Of a DNA stretch of 64,000 bases, positions 42,487 to 51,284 are shown piece by piece. Below the pieces are notes generated by a model. It was not told the origin of the DNA, made no database searches, and was given only the letters and a program-made list of their open reading frames with translations. The DNA comes from Arcanobacterium_A hippocoleae. GTDB taxonomy: Bacteria > Actinomycetota > Actinomycetes > Actinomycetales > Actinomycetaceae. The stretch lies in assembly GCF_031456295.1 (NCBI RefSeq), contig NZ_JAVDUJ010000001.1, positions 1,116,001-1,180,000 on the forward strand, given 5' to 3'. Position 1 is the first letter of the stretch. Each line of letters begins with the position of its first letter. The position numbers and the translations under genes were made by a program.

Positions 42487-43361
42487 GACGTTTTTGGAAC
42501 TGGCTCACCCCCGAGCCAAACAATTCTGACCCGGACGCGACAAGTGTCCGGGTTTTGCGTATCAGCGGCACGATCGCTGAAGAATCCTGGTTCGATGACG
42601 ACATCACACCCAGTATCTTCGCCCAAGAACTGAACGCCGGTTCTGGTCCGGTGACGATCTGGCTCAACAGCCCCGGAGGGGACGTGGTGGCTGCGGCGCA
42701 GATCTACAACATGCTCATCGACTACCCAGGCCACGTGACCGTCAATATCGACGGCATCGCCGCATCCGCCGCGTCCGTGATCGCGATGGCCGCCACGAAG
42801 GTCGCCATGAGCCCCGTGTCGATGTTGATGATTCACAACCCGGCCACCATGGCGGTCGGTGACAAGGACGAACTCGCACGTGCAATGAACATGCTTGATT
42901 CGGTTAAAGAATCGATTCTGAATGCATATCAGGAGAAGACGAACCTGAGTCGGGCGAAGCTGTCCAAGCTCATGGACGCTGAGACCTGGATGGATGCTCG
43001 GGCCGCGATTGACATGGGTTTCGCCGACGAACTCCTGACCGGCGAACGTAGCCCGGCCTTCAACGCTAAGCCGGACGAAGAACTAGAAGACGATGAGGAC
43101 GATGTGGAGTCGCCTGACGAGCCTGACAAGGACGACGGCGAGGAGCCGAAGCGCCCTCCGTTCCAACCCAAGAACGTGGGACAAGGCACGGTGTTTTCAC
43201 GCCGAGCAGCCGAGCAAAAACTCGTCGCGCACCTGACCGCCACATCACCACCGTCGTCGTCGAAGCTTGTGCGACCACCACGCCCCACCACTACACCCGC
43301 TGCACCTGTTGGTCGGCGGGTTCTTGATTTGTACGCCGAATTGATCAATCAACCCCACTGA
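42483..43361 (+). CDS. ClpP-type prohead protease
   Basis: A 292-residue head maturation protease of the S14 ClpP family. It contains WLNSPGGDVVAAAQIYNMLI, the catalytic Ser in GIAASAASVIAMAAT, the His in MLMIHNPATMA and the Asp region AIDMGFADEL. The C-terminal third is a low-complexity acidic, Pro-rich tail (EDDEDDVESPDEP) that may act as a scaffold domain, since no separate scaffold gene is seen. It cleaves the capsid protein N-terminus. ATG 42483 overlaps the portal stop. Confidence 0.93.
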   Translation: MRRFWNWLTPEPNNSDPDATSVRVLRISGTIAEESWFDDDITPSIFAQELNAGSGPVTIWLNSPGGDVVAAAQIYNMLIDYPGHVTVNIDGIAASAASVIAMAATKVAMSPVSMLMIHNPATMAVGDKDELARAMNMLDSVKESILNAYQEKTNLSRAKLSKLMDAETWMDARAAIDMGFADELLTGERSPAFNAKPDEELEDDEDDVESPDEPDKDDGEEPKRPPFQPKNVGQGTVFSRRAAEQKLVAHLTATSPPSSSKLVRPPRPTTTPAAPVGRRVLDLYAELINQPH

Positions 43362-43375
43362 AAGGACCAATATCC

Positions 43376-44602
43376 ATGTCTACTTCACTTTCTGTTTCTG
43401 ACCTTCGTACCAAGCGCGCAGATGTTTGGGAGAAGGCGAAGGCCTTCCTTGATGAGCGCCGCGACACCAGCACAGGTTGCCTATCTGCTGAAGATGATCA
43501 GGCTTACGCGAAGATGGAAGCCGAGATCGACCAACTCACTAACGAGATCGCGCGTTCTGAACGCGCGTTGCGCCGCGACGCCGACCTCGCCAAGGCAACC
43601 AACATGCCGCTCACCTCCATGCCCGGTATGAGCCCTGATGATGAAGCCAAGCCGACTGCACCTCGAGCAACCGCCTCGTACAAACGGGCGTTTTGGGATG
43701 CGATGCGGCTCAACGCTTCTCCGATGGAGGTGCGCAACGCCCTGTCCGAAGGCGTCGACACTGAAGGCGGATATTTGGTGCCTGATGAGTTTGAACGCAC
43801 GCTGATCTCCTCACTGGAGGATCAGAACATCATGCGTTCTTTGGCGAAGGTTATCCAAACCACTAGCGGGGACCGTAAAATCCCCGTGGTTTCCACGCAC
43901 GGCACTGCAGGCTGGTTGGACGAGGGCAAGCCTTATACCGAATCGGACGAAGCCTTCACCCAGGTGACACTGTCGGCGTTTAAGCTCGGCACCTTCCTCA
44001 AAATCAGCGAAGAGCTGCTCAACGATGCGGCGTTTAATGTTGAGCAGTATCTGGCTGTGGAGTTTGCTCGCCGTATTGGCGCTGCTGAAGAAGAAGCCTT
44101 CCTCACCGGGGATGGCAAGGGTAAGCCCACCGGCATCTTCACTGCATCTGGCGGTGGTGAGAAGGCGGTGACCACAGCTAAAGCAACGGATATTACGGCT
44201 GATGAGCTTATCGACCTGCACTATAGCCTGCGCGGCCCGTATCGGAAGAACGCGGTGTGGCTGATGAACGATTCGACCGTCAAGACCGTGCGCAAGCTTA
44301 AGGATGGTAATGGCCAGTATTTGTGGCAGCCAGCCCTGACCGCAGGAACCCCTGATCTGGTTCTCGGCCGCCCGGTCCATACGTCCACGTTTGTTCCGGA
44401 GATTAAGGCTGGTGCGTCGACGGTGGCCTTCGGTGACTTGTCGTATTACTGGATCGCCGACCGACAGGGCCGCTCGTTTAAGCGGCTCAACGAATTGTTC
44501 GCCACCACCGGGCAGGTCGGATTCCTGGCTTCCCAGCGTCTGGACGGCAAGCTCGTCCTACCCGAAGCAGTCAAGCTGCTGACCCAGAAGGCCGGAGCAT
44601 AA
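43376..44602 (+). CDS. Major capsid protein, HK97 fold
   Basis: A 408-residue HK97-type capsid protein. Residues about 1-75 form a coiled-coil delta domain (DVWEKAKAFLDERRDT, YAKMEAEIDQLTNEIARSER) that the protease should remove. The mature shell starts with VDTEGGYLVPDEFERTLI, then VISTHGTAGWLDEGKPYTES-like VVSTHGTAGWLDEGKPYT, and LSAFKLGTFLKISEELLND. The C-terminal part has FLASQRLDGKLVLPEAVKLL. AAAGGACC precedes ATG 43376. Confidence 0.95.
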   Translation: MSTSLSVSDLRTKRADVWEKAKAFLDERRDTSTGCLSAEDDQAYAKMEAEIDQLTNEIARSERALRRDADLAKATNMPLTSMPGMSPDDEAKPTAPRATASYKRAFWDAMRLNASPMEVRNALSEGVDTEGGYLVPDEFERTLISSLEDQNIMRSLAKVIQTTSGDRKIPVVSTHGTAGWLDEGKPYTESDEAFTQVTLSAFKLGTFLKISEELLNDAAFNVEQYLAVEFARRIGAAEEEAFLTGDGKGKPTGIFTASGGGEKAVTTAKATDITADELIDLHYSLRGPYRKNAVWLMNDSTVKTVRKLKDGNGQYLWQPALTAGTPDLVLGRPVHTSTFVPEIKAGASTVAFGDLSYYWIADRQGRSFKRLNELFATTGQVGFLASQRLDGKLVLPEAVKLLTQKAGA

Positions 44603-44634
44603 CAAACCCCGCACATGGAGAGGAGGTGGCCGCA

Positions 44635-44952
44635 ATGACCACAACAGAGCTTATCGATCAGGTGAAGGCGAATCTGCTCATCGGCTTCGATGATGACGAC
44701 AGACTGATTGCTGCGTTGATCAATGCGGCCACCTCCTACGCCTGCGCTTTCCAGCACCTGCCTGAAAACCACTACGGAACACACGAGATGTCTGGGGCAA
44801 CCAGGCAGGGCATTGTCATGCTCGCCTCCCATTTCTATGAGTCGCGTGATGGTTCGACGGCAGGCTTTTGGGCAGATAAACCGGATGCCGCTAAAGCGGT
44901 GTGGAACGCGGTGAACAACCTGCTGCGTCTGGATCGTGAATGGAAAGTCTAA
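44635..44952 (+). CDS. Head-tail connector, gp6-like
   Basis: A 105-residue helical protein (TTTELIDQVKANLLIGFDDD, DRLIAALINAATSYACAFQ, GIVMLASHFYESRDGS) with the HK97 gp6/Phage_connect_1 pattern. ATG 44635 has AGGAGG 8 bases upstream; an upstream GTG at 44626 overlaps that ribosome-binding site. It forms the ring under the portal. Confidence 0.88.
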   Translation: MTTTELIDQVKANLLIGFDDDDRLIAALINAATSYACAFQHLPENHYGTHEMSGATRQGIVMLASHFYESRDGSTAGFWADKPDAAKAVWNAVNNLLRLDREWKV

Positions 44953-44966
44953 GAAAAGGAACATTC

Positions 44967-45299
44967 ATGGCTTCTCTTGGATCCATGCGCACCACGATCG
45001 ACCTCATCACCCCGGTTACGGTGCGTGATAAGGCAGGGTTCACCACCACACGCGATGAAGTGCGGGCAACCGTGCGGGCGCAGGTCGAGGTGCGGCACGC
45101 GAGTGCTGCGTGGGTGAACCGGGCAGCGTACTCACAGGCTGACGTCCTCTTCCGCATCCGCAACCTCCCAAACCTGCCCGTCACGACGGATATGCAGATC
45201 AGTAGCCCAGACGGGCGGTATGTGATCGACACGGTCGAAGTGATCGGCAGGTATGTTGAGATTCTTGCTCACCACACCAGCCCTGAAGGGAGCAACTAA
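44967..45299 (+). CDS. Head closure protein, SPP1 gp16-like
   Basis: A 110-residue beta-rich protein: MRTTIDLITPVTVRDKAGFT, VEVRHASAAWVNRAAYSQAD, VLFRIRNLPNLPVTTDMQIS and GRYVIDTVEVIGRYVEILAH fit the Phage_H_T_join family that closes the capsid under the connector. ATG 44967 has AAAAGGA upstream. It overlaps the next gene by one base. Confidence 0.85.
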   Translation: MASLGSMRTTIDLITPVTVRDKAGFTTTRDEVRATVRAQVEVRHASAAWVNRAAYSQADVLFRIRNLPNLPVTTDMQISSPDGRYVIDTVEVIGRYVEILAHHTSPEGSN

Positions 45300-45736
45300 T
45301 GGCTCGAGTGCAGATCCGCTTGCCGAACGCGTTCATTGACTCCCTCAACGCCGCCAGCCGTGTACTGGAGTATTCAGCTGATGAGGTACTCAAGGCGGGA
45401 GCCGCCGTAGTCGAGCCGCGTATGCGAGCAAACCTCACGAGCGTAATCGGCCGGAACACCAAACAGACATCACGCTCGACAGGGCAACTACTCGCAGCAC
45501 TGGGCACAACGAGCGTGAAGGTGAACAGTCGAGGTGATCACAATATTAAGGTCGGCTTCGCTGAAAACCGGCGTGACAGCAAAGCGAATGCGTTGATCGC
45601 CAACGTCCTCGAACACGGCCGGTCTAATCAGCCTGCACGCCCATTCCTTGCACCCACCAGGGCACAAACCAGGCGTGGTGCGATCGAGGCTATGAAAACG
45701 ACGCTCACGGCGCGGATCGAGCAGGTGAGACAATGA
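45299..45736 (+). CDS. HK97 gp10-like tail-completion protein
   Basis: A 145-residue protein with the gp10 pattern: LNAASRVLEYSADEVLKAGA, VVEPRMRANL, NIKVGFAENR, then FLAPTRAQTRRGAIEAMK. The family joins the tail tube to the head. It overlaps both neighbours (TAATG at 45297-45301 and ATGA at 45733). Confidence 0.88.
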   Translation: MARVQIRLPNAFIDSLNAASRVLEYSADEVLKAGAAVVEPRMRANLTSVIGRNTKQTSRSTGQLLAALGTTSVKVNSRGDHNIKVGFAENRRDSKANALIANVLEHGRSNQPARPFLAPTRAQTRRGAIEAMKTTLTARIEQVRQ

Positions 45737-46074
45737 CCGCATTACTAGAACAGCTCACGAATATTGCTGACAAGCTCGACCTACCATTCGAAATCGGCTT
45801 GTTTACTACAACACCAGCACCAGATACGTATCTGGTAACAACACCACTGGCTGACGTGTTAGACGTGTTCGCCGACAACCAGCCCAGCGTTGAGATCGAA
45901 GAAGTCCGCCTCGCTTTATTCACACGCAGCAATTATCTCGACCTGCGCAACCGGATTACCCGCGCACTGCTCGACGCAGGACTAACCATCACAGCACGCC
46001 GGTATGTCGGCTTCGAAACCAACACCGGATTCCACCATTACGCGATAGACGTCGCGGCCCACCACACACTCTGA
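45733..46074 (+). CDS. Tail terminator / minor tail protein
   Basis: A 113-residue protein in the position of the tail terminator, between gp10 and the major tail protein. Its fold pattern (LLEQLTNIADKLDLPFEIGL at the start, FHHYAIDVAAHHTL at the end with a YVGFETNTG strand) fits the gpU-like class, though similarity is modest. It probably caps the tail tube. Confidence 0.7.
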   Translation: MTALLEQLTNIADKLDLPFEIGLFTTTPAPDTYLVTTPLADVLDVFADNQPSVEIEEVRLALFTRSNYLDLRNRITRALLDAGLTITARRYVGFETNTGFHHYAIDVAAHHTL

Positions 46075-46087
46075 AAGGAACACACCC

Positions 46088-46672
46088 ATGGCAACGATTG
46101 GTTTAGACAAACTCTACTACGCCACCATCACCGAAAACCCCGATACGGGTGAGGAAACCTACGCCAAACCCAAACCGCTGGCCAAAGCTATCTCCGCAGA
46201 ACTCTCCGTCGAGGTGGCTGAAGCAATCCTCTATGCCGATGACGGGCCAAGTGAGATCGTGAAAGAATTCAAATCCGGCACCCTCACCCTCGGTATTGAC
46301 GATCTGGGTGGTGAAGCAGCGGCCGCCTTGACGGGTGCGAGCGTGGATTCTAACGGCGTCCTCATCTCCGCCTCCGAAGACGGCGGCAGCCCGGTGGCGA
46401 TCGGCTTCCGCGCCGCACGCTCCAACGGGAAGTATCAATATTTCTGGCTTTATCGGGTTAAGTTTGCCCTGCCCACCGAAACGCTGGCCACCAAAGCCGA
46501 CTCGATCACGTTCTCCACACCCTCGATTGAGGGCACGATTCTACGGCGTAACAAACCCGATAGTAAGGGGCGGCATCCGTGGAAAGCTGAAGTGCTCGAG
46601 GGTGGGACTGGTGTGAAACAAGAAACGATTACCAACTGGTACAACCAAGTCTACGAGCCTGCCAAAAACTAA
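46088..46672 (+). CDS. Major tail tube protein, phi13 family
   Basis: A 194-residue major tail protein: MATIGLDKLYYATITENPDT, a pattern typical of the phi13 family; LSVEVAEAILYADDGPSEIV, TLTLGIDDLGGEAAAALTGA and FRAARSNGKYQYFWLYRVKF follow. It builds the flexible siphovirus tail tube. GAAAGGAA precedes ATG 46088. Confidence 0.92.
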   Translation: MATIGLDKLYYATITENPDTGEETYAKPKPLAKAISAELSVEVAEAILYADDGPSEIVKEFKSGTLTLGIDDLGGEAAAALTGASVDSNGVLISASEDGGSPVAIGFRAARSNGKYQYFWLYRVKFALPTETLATKADSITFSTPSIEGTILRRNKPDSKGRHPWKAEVLEGGTGVKQETITNWYNQVYEPAKN

Positions 46673-46692
46673 CAAGCAAGGAACATTAAACG

Positions 46693-47106
46693 ATGACCAC
46701 CAAAAAGAAAAACTCTGTTGTTGAACCGAGGCGCTCTGCAACCGTCAGCATCGGCGGGGAGGACTACGAGCTTGTGCTTACGACGAAAGCCACTAGGCTG
46801 ATCGCCGAGCGCTATGGCGGGCTCGAACATTTAGGCGACACCCTCGAAACCTCCGAGGACCTGGGTAAAACATTAGGTGAGGTGATTTGGTTGATCACGC
46901 TACTGGCCAACCAATCAGTTCAGATCCACAACCACCATCACCCTGATGATAAACGCCCAGAATTGAGCGAGGACGAGGTCGAACTGCTCACCGTCCCTGC
47001 CGATCTGGCAGACTATCGTAGCGCAATCGCTGAGGCTTTACAGCGAGGCACTAGGCGTGATGTGCTCACCGAGCCAGTCCCAAAAGCACCAGTGGCGGAC
47101 GCATAG
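46693..47106 (+). CDS. Tail assembly chaperone, short form (gpG-like)
   Basis: A 137-residue protein with RSATVSIGGEDYELVLTTKA, YGGLEHLGDTLETSEDLG and IWLITLLANQSVQIHNHHHP. The position between tail tube and tape measure, and the slippery site before the stop, identify the gpG-like chaperone. It guides tape-measure folding during tail assembly. Confidence 0.88.
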   Translation: MTTKKKNSVVEPRRSATVSIGGEDYELVLTTKATRLIAERYGGLEHLGDTLETSEDLGKTLGEVIWLITLLANQSVQIHNHHHPDDKRPELSEDEVELLTVPADLADYRSAIAEALQRGTRRDVLTEPVPKAPVADA

Positions 47107-47300
47107 TCGAAAACGACCATGCTGTGTTCACACGGCTTACCTATATTGGCATAGCCCACCTCCACATGACACGCGTGGAGGTGGGTCTGACCGTGTTCGG
47201 CGAACTTTTGGATCTCGTCGACTGTTGGCGGTTAGAAACCGGCAGAGCGCAGCCGCTGCGTCAATGGTTCATCGACGACGTGATTCCCGCTGGAATCTAG
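46693..47300 (+). CDS. Tail assembly chaperone, -1 frameshift fusion (gpGT-like)
   Basis: A -1 shift at CCCAAAA (47079-47085) joins gpG to a downstream frame that reads GGRIVENDHAVFTRLTYIGI, HLHMTRVEVGLTVFGELLDL and QWFIDDVIPAGI, ending with TAG at 47298-47300. The resulting protein is about 202 residues. The downstream frame has no good start of its own. Frameshift chaperones are standard in siphoviruses. The TAG shares CTAG with the converging cargo gene. Confidence 0.82.
47079..47085 (+). other. Slippery heptamer for programmed -1 frameshift
   Basis: In the gpG frame the codons are GTC CCA AAA GCA, so C CCA AAA is a canonical X XXY YYZ heptamer seven codons before the TAG at 47104. Confidence 0.8.
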
Positions 47301-47836
47301 GAAATTTTGATGTCACTTCCGTTATGACACTTGAGGAAAAGACCGTTTTGTTGAACAAGTAGACGTAATGTCTCGAGGAAACTACCACAAGCGTTGTAGA
47401 GCGTTACCTGAAGTGCTCCATCAATGCTTAGTAGAACATTTTCATCTGTGAAAAAAATTTGTAATGATGATAGATCATTAACGATTACTTCCTTTATAAT
47501 CTCATCTAACTTTTGATACGGAAGCTCACGTATATTATGGAGCGGTTTAAGATCTGGATGAAGCTTAAAGAAAGTCTCATTCTCAGTAAGGTAAAGCTTT
47601 GCCTCATATTCAGCTATCAGAGTCAAAGAAATGAAACAAATTCGACGAGCAAAGTCCTGCACATAGTTACCTGTTTCTAAGAATTGTTCATAGTGAAGAA
47701 AATCTGGATTTTTGGGCTGAAAAGGGATGAAGTCCAACACATGCCACGATGAACTTTCTTGGATCTGGTCAATATGACTTAGAAAATCGTTCATCCTATC
47801 AGTTTCCTCATTACTAGTCACCAAGTACCTCGCCAT
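47297..47836 (-). CDS. Probable immunity protein of cargo toxin
   Basis: A 179-residue acidic soluble protein (MARYLVTSNEETDRMNDFLS at the start; FTDENVLLSIDGALQVTLYN near the end) with no recognised domain. It lies directly downstream of the toxin-like gene on the minus strand and overlaps its end by 23 bases; ATG 47836 is used, with an alternative ATG at 47794. Adjacent overlapping small acidic genes behind a toxin usually encode the antidote, so immunity is a reasonable inference. AT-rich codon use differs from the phage genes on both sides. Confidence 0.6.
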   Translation of the reverse strand: MARYLVTSNEETDRMNDFLSHIDQIQESSSWHVLDFIPFQPKNPDFLHYEQFLETGNYVQDFARRICFISLTLIAEYEAKLYLTENETFFKLHPDLKPLHNIRELPYQKLDEIIKEVIVNDLSSLQIFFTDENVLLSIDGALQVTLYNACGSFLETLRLLVQQNGLFLKCHNGSDIKIS

Positions 47837-48476
47837 TCTCGCCTAGAGATGCAACTCTCTTACCCTGTTTGTTCTTTAACTTCCATTTCCTTCCACCGTG
47901 TCCTGCTGTATCTTTGTCAATGCTCCAGCCATTATCAGCCTTCCATTCTTGACGTCCCTTTTGCTTCTTAGTAAATTTCCCAAGATTCACATCACCGTTA
48001 GATTTCTTTAGCTGAGAAGGGATAGAAGCCCGAATACGAGCTATAGATTGTGAATGTGAATCAGCTAGCCATGACGTAATAGTATTCCATAACCAACTAC
48101 CAACTGAAATGGTCACTCCTGCAACAACAATAGCTCCTGTTGCTGCGATGGCTACTTGCCCAATACCTGGAATAAAATAGAGACCTGGAAGAGCAGCAAC
48201 CGCTGCTCTTGGCATGATCCCAGAGTTATAAGTGGAACACAACATTACTGCCTGATCGAGAGCACTGCGAAACTCTTGTTGTGTGTAGAAAACACCATTT
48301 ATAGAAACCCCTTGAGCTGTCACAACAACATTGGAATTGTGCGTGTGCATGATTGAACTGAATGCGAAATCCGAATTCGTAAGCGAGGAATTCTCTGCTG
48401 CTAATGCTGTTCCTGTGCTAGTAGTAAGAGCGAGAGCCACAGTGAATCCAATACTTCTGATGATTGACTTTTTCAT
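47814..48476 (-). CDS. Secreted toxin-like protein with C-terminal basic domain
   Basis: A 220-residue protein. Signal peptide: MKKSIIRSIGFTVALALTTS, cleavage near TALAA. Residues 40-85 hold a helical stretch (FYTQQEFRSALDQAVMLCST). Residues 90-140 are strongly hydrophobic (LPGLYFIPGIGQVAIAATGA, IVVAGVTISVGSWLWNTI), like a translocation segment. The C-terminal 55 residues (KFTKKQKGRQEWKADNGWSI, DKDTAGHGGRKWKLKNKQG) are basic with GHGG-x-KWKL, a pattern I associate with small RNase-type polymorphic toxin domains (family name uncertain). ATG 48476 is preferred; ATG 48491 is also in frame. It is a cargo gene between chaperone and tape measure. Confidence 0.65.
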   Translation of the reverse strand: MKKSIIRSIGFTVALALTTSTGTALAAENSSLTNSDFAFSSIMHTHNSNVVVTAQGVSINGVFYTQQEFRSALDQAVMLCSTYNSGIMPRAAVAALPGLYFIPGIGQVAIAATGAIVVAGVTISVGSWLWNTITSWLADSHSQSIARIRASIPSQLKKSNGDVNLGKFTKKQKGRQEWKADNGWSIDKDTAGHGGRKWKLKNKQGKRVASLGENGEVLGD

Positions 48477-48608
48477 ACCTACATCTTTCATTGAGGAAAA
48501 CTAGATAACTGTTTACTTAACCCAGGATTATAGGAAACCTCCTAAAAGCACATAAATACATTCGTATCCGTCATTGTTTTTATTTATCTATGTAGGGAAT
48601 ACAGACTT

Positions 48609-51284
48609 ATGGCTGATTCCAGTTTTGGTTTGAAGATTGGTTTGGAGGGTGAGCGTGAGTTTAAGCGCGCGATCACCGAGATTAACCGTGAAATGCGGGT
48701 GCTTGGCAGCGAGATGAAGCTGGTGGCGTCCTCGTTTGATAAGAACGACAAGTCCGCTGAAGCTCTCACCGCCCGTAACCAAGTGTTGGGTAAAGAGATT
48801 GAGGCGCAGAAAGCTAAGATTGAGACTTTGCGTGCGGCGCTTGAAAACAGCGCTTCCTCGTTTGGGGAGAATGATGCTCGGACGAAGAATTGGCAGATCC
48901 AGCTTAATAACGCGGGCGCGCAGCTCAACCAGCTCGAGGGTGAACTCAAATCGAATAATGATGCCCTGTCGGATTTTGGGGACGAGGCTGACGATGCGGG
49001 CGATGATGCCAAAGGGGCGGCAAAAGATGCGGGCAGGCTCGAAGGGGCGGTCGATGATCTCGGCAACGAGATGGATTCCACTTCCGGTAAGACCCGTGTT
49101 TTCGGTGACGTGCTCAAAGCCAACCTTGCTTCTGAAGCGATCATCGCAGGCGTGAAAGGTATTGGGCATGCGATCGCTTCTATTGGGCGTGGCATGGCAG
49201 GTGCCCTTAAAGAGGGCGTGGAGTATAACGCTCGCATGGAGCAATACTCCACAAGCTTTACGACGATGCTCGGCGATCAGGCGAAGGCTCAACAGCTGGT
49301 TAATGATTTGAAGGTTCAGGCGGCGAAGACTCCGTTTGGTATGCAGGATTTAGCTTCCAACATGCAAACCCTGCTCTCGTTTGGCATGTCGTTGGAGGAT
49401 GCGAAGAAACACTTGAATGAGATCGGTGATATTTCCCAGGGGGATGCAGTGAAGATGGAGTCTTTGACGCTCGCCTTCGCTCAAATGTCTTCGACTGGCA
49501 AGCTTACGGGTCAGGACTTGTTGCAGATGATTAACGCTGGATTTAACCCGCTCGAGGAAATCTCGCGTAAGACTGGCAAGTCGATTGGTGAGTTGAAAGA
49601 AGAGATGGCCAAGGGTGCTATATTTGCGGATATGGTCGCGGACGCGTTCGCTTCGGCTACGAGCGAGGGTGGCAGGTTTTACGGGGCTATGGACGCCCAA
49701 TCCAAAACGTTTTCTGGTCAGCTTGCGACAATGCACGACGGGGTGGAAAACCTCAAAGTCGTGCTAGCTGGCGGACTGAGTGATACTCTGGCTGGGTCGG
49801 TGTTACCGATGGTGAACGGGTGGATTGATGAACTGACCGCAGCGTTTGAAGAAGGCGGCACACCCGCCCTCATCGACATCCTCGGTCAAGTCTTACAGGA
49901 GGCTCTCGGGTTTATTGCTGACCAGTTACCGATGGTGGTTGAAACCGGCATGTCTATCCTCACCGCACTGCTCGAAGGGATTATTGAAGTCCTCCCACAA
50001 GTAGCCAAGACGGCGGTGACGTTGATTGTTGCGTTAGTGGAAGCCATTATCGAAGCTCTCCCGTCCTTGTTGGAGGCGGCGATACAGATTATTGCCACTT
50101 TGGTTTCTGGGATTGGTGAAGCCTTACCGGAGCTTGTTCCAGCGGCGGTGCAGATGCTTGTGGCGCTCGTGCAGGGTTTGGTGGATAATTTGCCGCTTTT
50201 GTTGGACGCGGCACTACAGTTGATTACTGGACTTGCAGAAGGTCTGATCGCAGCGATCCCTGTGATTATTGAAGCATTGCCGCAGATCATCACTGGGATT
50301 GTCACGTTTCTTGTGGGTGCGATCCCGCAAATCATCGAAGCAGGAATCCAACTGCTCACTGCGTTGATTGGGGCTATGCCGCAGATTATCACTTCGATTG
50401 TGGCTGCTTTGCCGCAGATTATTACCGCTATCGTGTCCGGCGTGGTCGGTGCTATCCCGCAGCTTATCGACGCTGGTATCCAACTGTTGACCGCGTTGAT
50501 TGACGCACTACCGCAAATCATCACGACGATCGTGGCAGCCTTGCCGCAGATCATTGCCGCGATTGTCTCTGCTATTGGTGGGGCGATCCCGCAACTCGTC
50601 CAAGCTGGTATTCATTTACTTACCGCGCTGGTTCGGGCGATGCCTCGAATCATCTCAACCATCGTGTCAAATATTCCAGCAATTATTTCTGGTATCGTCC
50701 GCGCGGTCGGGCAGGGTGTTTCAGCGATGGCTGATGCGGGTAAGAACCTGGTTTACGGCCTGTGGAACGGTATCCAAGGCTTGGCGGGCTGGTTGTGGAA
50801 TCGGGTCTCGAATTGGGCACGCGGGATTTGGGACTCGATCACCGGCTTTTTCGGTATCCACAGTCCTTCTCGGAAGATGGCTTGGGCTGGACGGATGCTC
50901 GTCGAAGGCCTAGCAGGCTCCATCAAAACCGATGGGAACAAAGCCATCAGCGCTGCTACTGGTTTGGCTAAGGACACGATGGACGCATTCGCTGACCTTG
51001 GAAACGGGCTGAGTGTCCCGATCGACGCGGTTACAGATCTGCAAGTGCCGAGTGTTGATCTTACCCCGCAACCCAAGGCTGTATCTCAGCGAAGCAGTGA
51101 GAGCGCGAATGAGCGTGTGGATGTGGCTGGGATTGTGGATGCGACTGCGAAACGTATCCTGTCCTCACTGGACATCAGCGTGACGCTCTCGGATGGGACG
51201 CTGGTAGGCAAACTCGCACCCGCTCTCGACAAACAACTTGCACGCCTTGACCGCAGACAGGCCGTGATGGCAGGAGGCTACTAA
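48609..51284 (+). CDS. Tape measure protein
   Basis: An 891-residue tail tape measure. The N-terminal half is helical coiled coil (FGLKIGLEGEREFKRAITEI, EIEAQKAKIETLRAALENSA). Near residues 215-370 is the conserved tape-measure domain (TSFTTMLGDQAKAQQLVNDL, PFGMQDLASNMQTLLSFGMS). Residues about 440-700 consist of repeating hydrophobic units of the type ALPQIITAIVSGVVGAIPQL, expected to insert into the membrane during DNA entry. It ends with the small FFGIHSPSRKM motif. It sets tail length. The toxin cassette lies just upstream, so its expression may now depend on read-through. Confidence 0.93.
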   Translation: MADSSFGLKIGLEGEREFKRAITEINREMRVLGSEMKLVASSFDKNDKSAEALTARNQVLGKEIEAQKAKIETLRAALENSASSFGENDARTKNWQIQLNNAGAQLNQLEGELKSNNDALSDFGDEADDAGDDAKGAAKDAGRLEGAVDDLGNEMDSTSGKTRVFGDVLKANLASEAIIAGVKGIGHAIASIGRGMAGALKEGVEYNARMEQYSTSFTTMLGDQAKAQQLVNDLKVQAAKTPFGMQDLASNMQTLLSFGMSLEDAKKHLNEIGDISQGDAVKMESLTLAFAQMSSTGKLTGQDLLQMINAGFNPLEEISRKTGKSIGELKEEMAKGAIFADMVADAFASATSEGGRFYGAMDAQSKTFSGQLATMHDGVENLKVVLAGGLSDTLAGSVLPMVNGWIDELTAAFEEGGTPALIDILGQVLQEALGFIADQLPMVVETGMSILTALLEGIIEVLPQVAKTAVTLIVALVEAIIEALPSLLEAAIQIIATLVSGIGEALPELVPAAVQMLVALVQGLVDNLPLLLDAALQLITGLAEGLIAAIPVIIEALPQIITGIVTFLVGAIPQIIEAGIQLLTALIGAMPQIITSIVAALPQIITAIVSGVVGAIPQLIDAGIQLLTALIDALPQIITTIVAALPQIIAAIVSAIGGAIPQLVQAGIHLLTALVRAMPRIISTIVSNIPAIISGIVRAVGQGVSAMADAGKNLVYGLWNGIQGLAGWLWNRVSNWARGIWDSITGFFGIHSPSRKMAWAGRMLVEGLAGSIKTDGNKAISAATGLAKDTMDAFADLGNGLSVPIDAVTDLQVPSVDLTPQPKAVSQRSSESANERVDVAGIVDATAKRILSSLDISVTLSDGTLVGKLAPALDKQLARLDRRQAVMAGGY

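Noticed and set aside
49886..50554. Long minus-strand open frame under the tape measure gene
   Set aside because: It mirrors the repetitive hydrophobic repeats of the tape measure protein; its Ile/Ser/Ala composition is a by-product of those codons.
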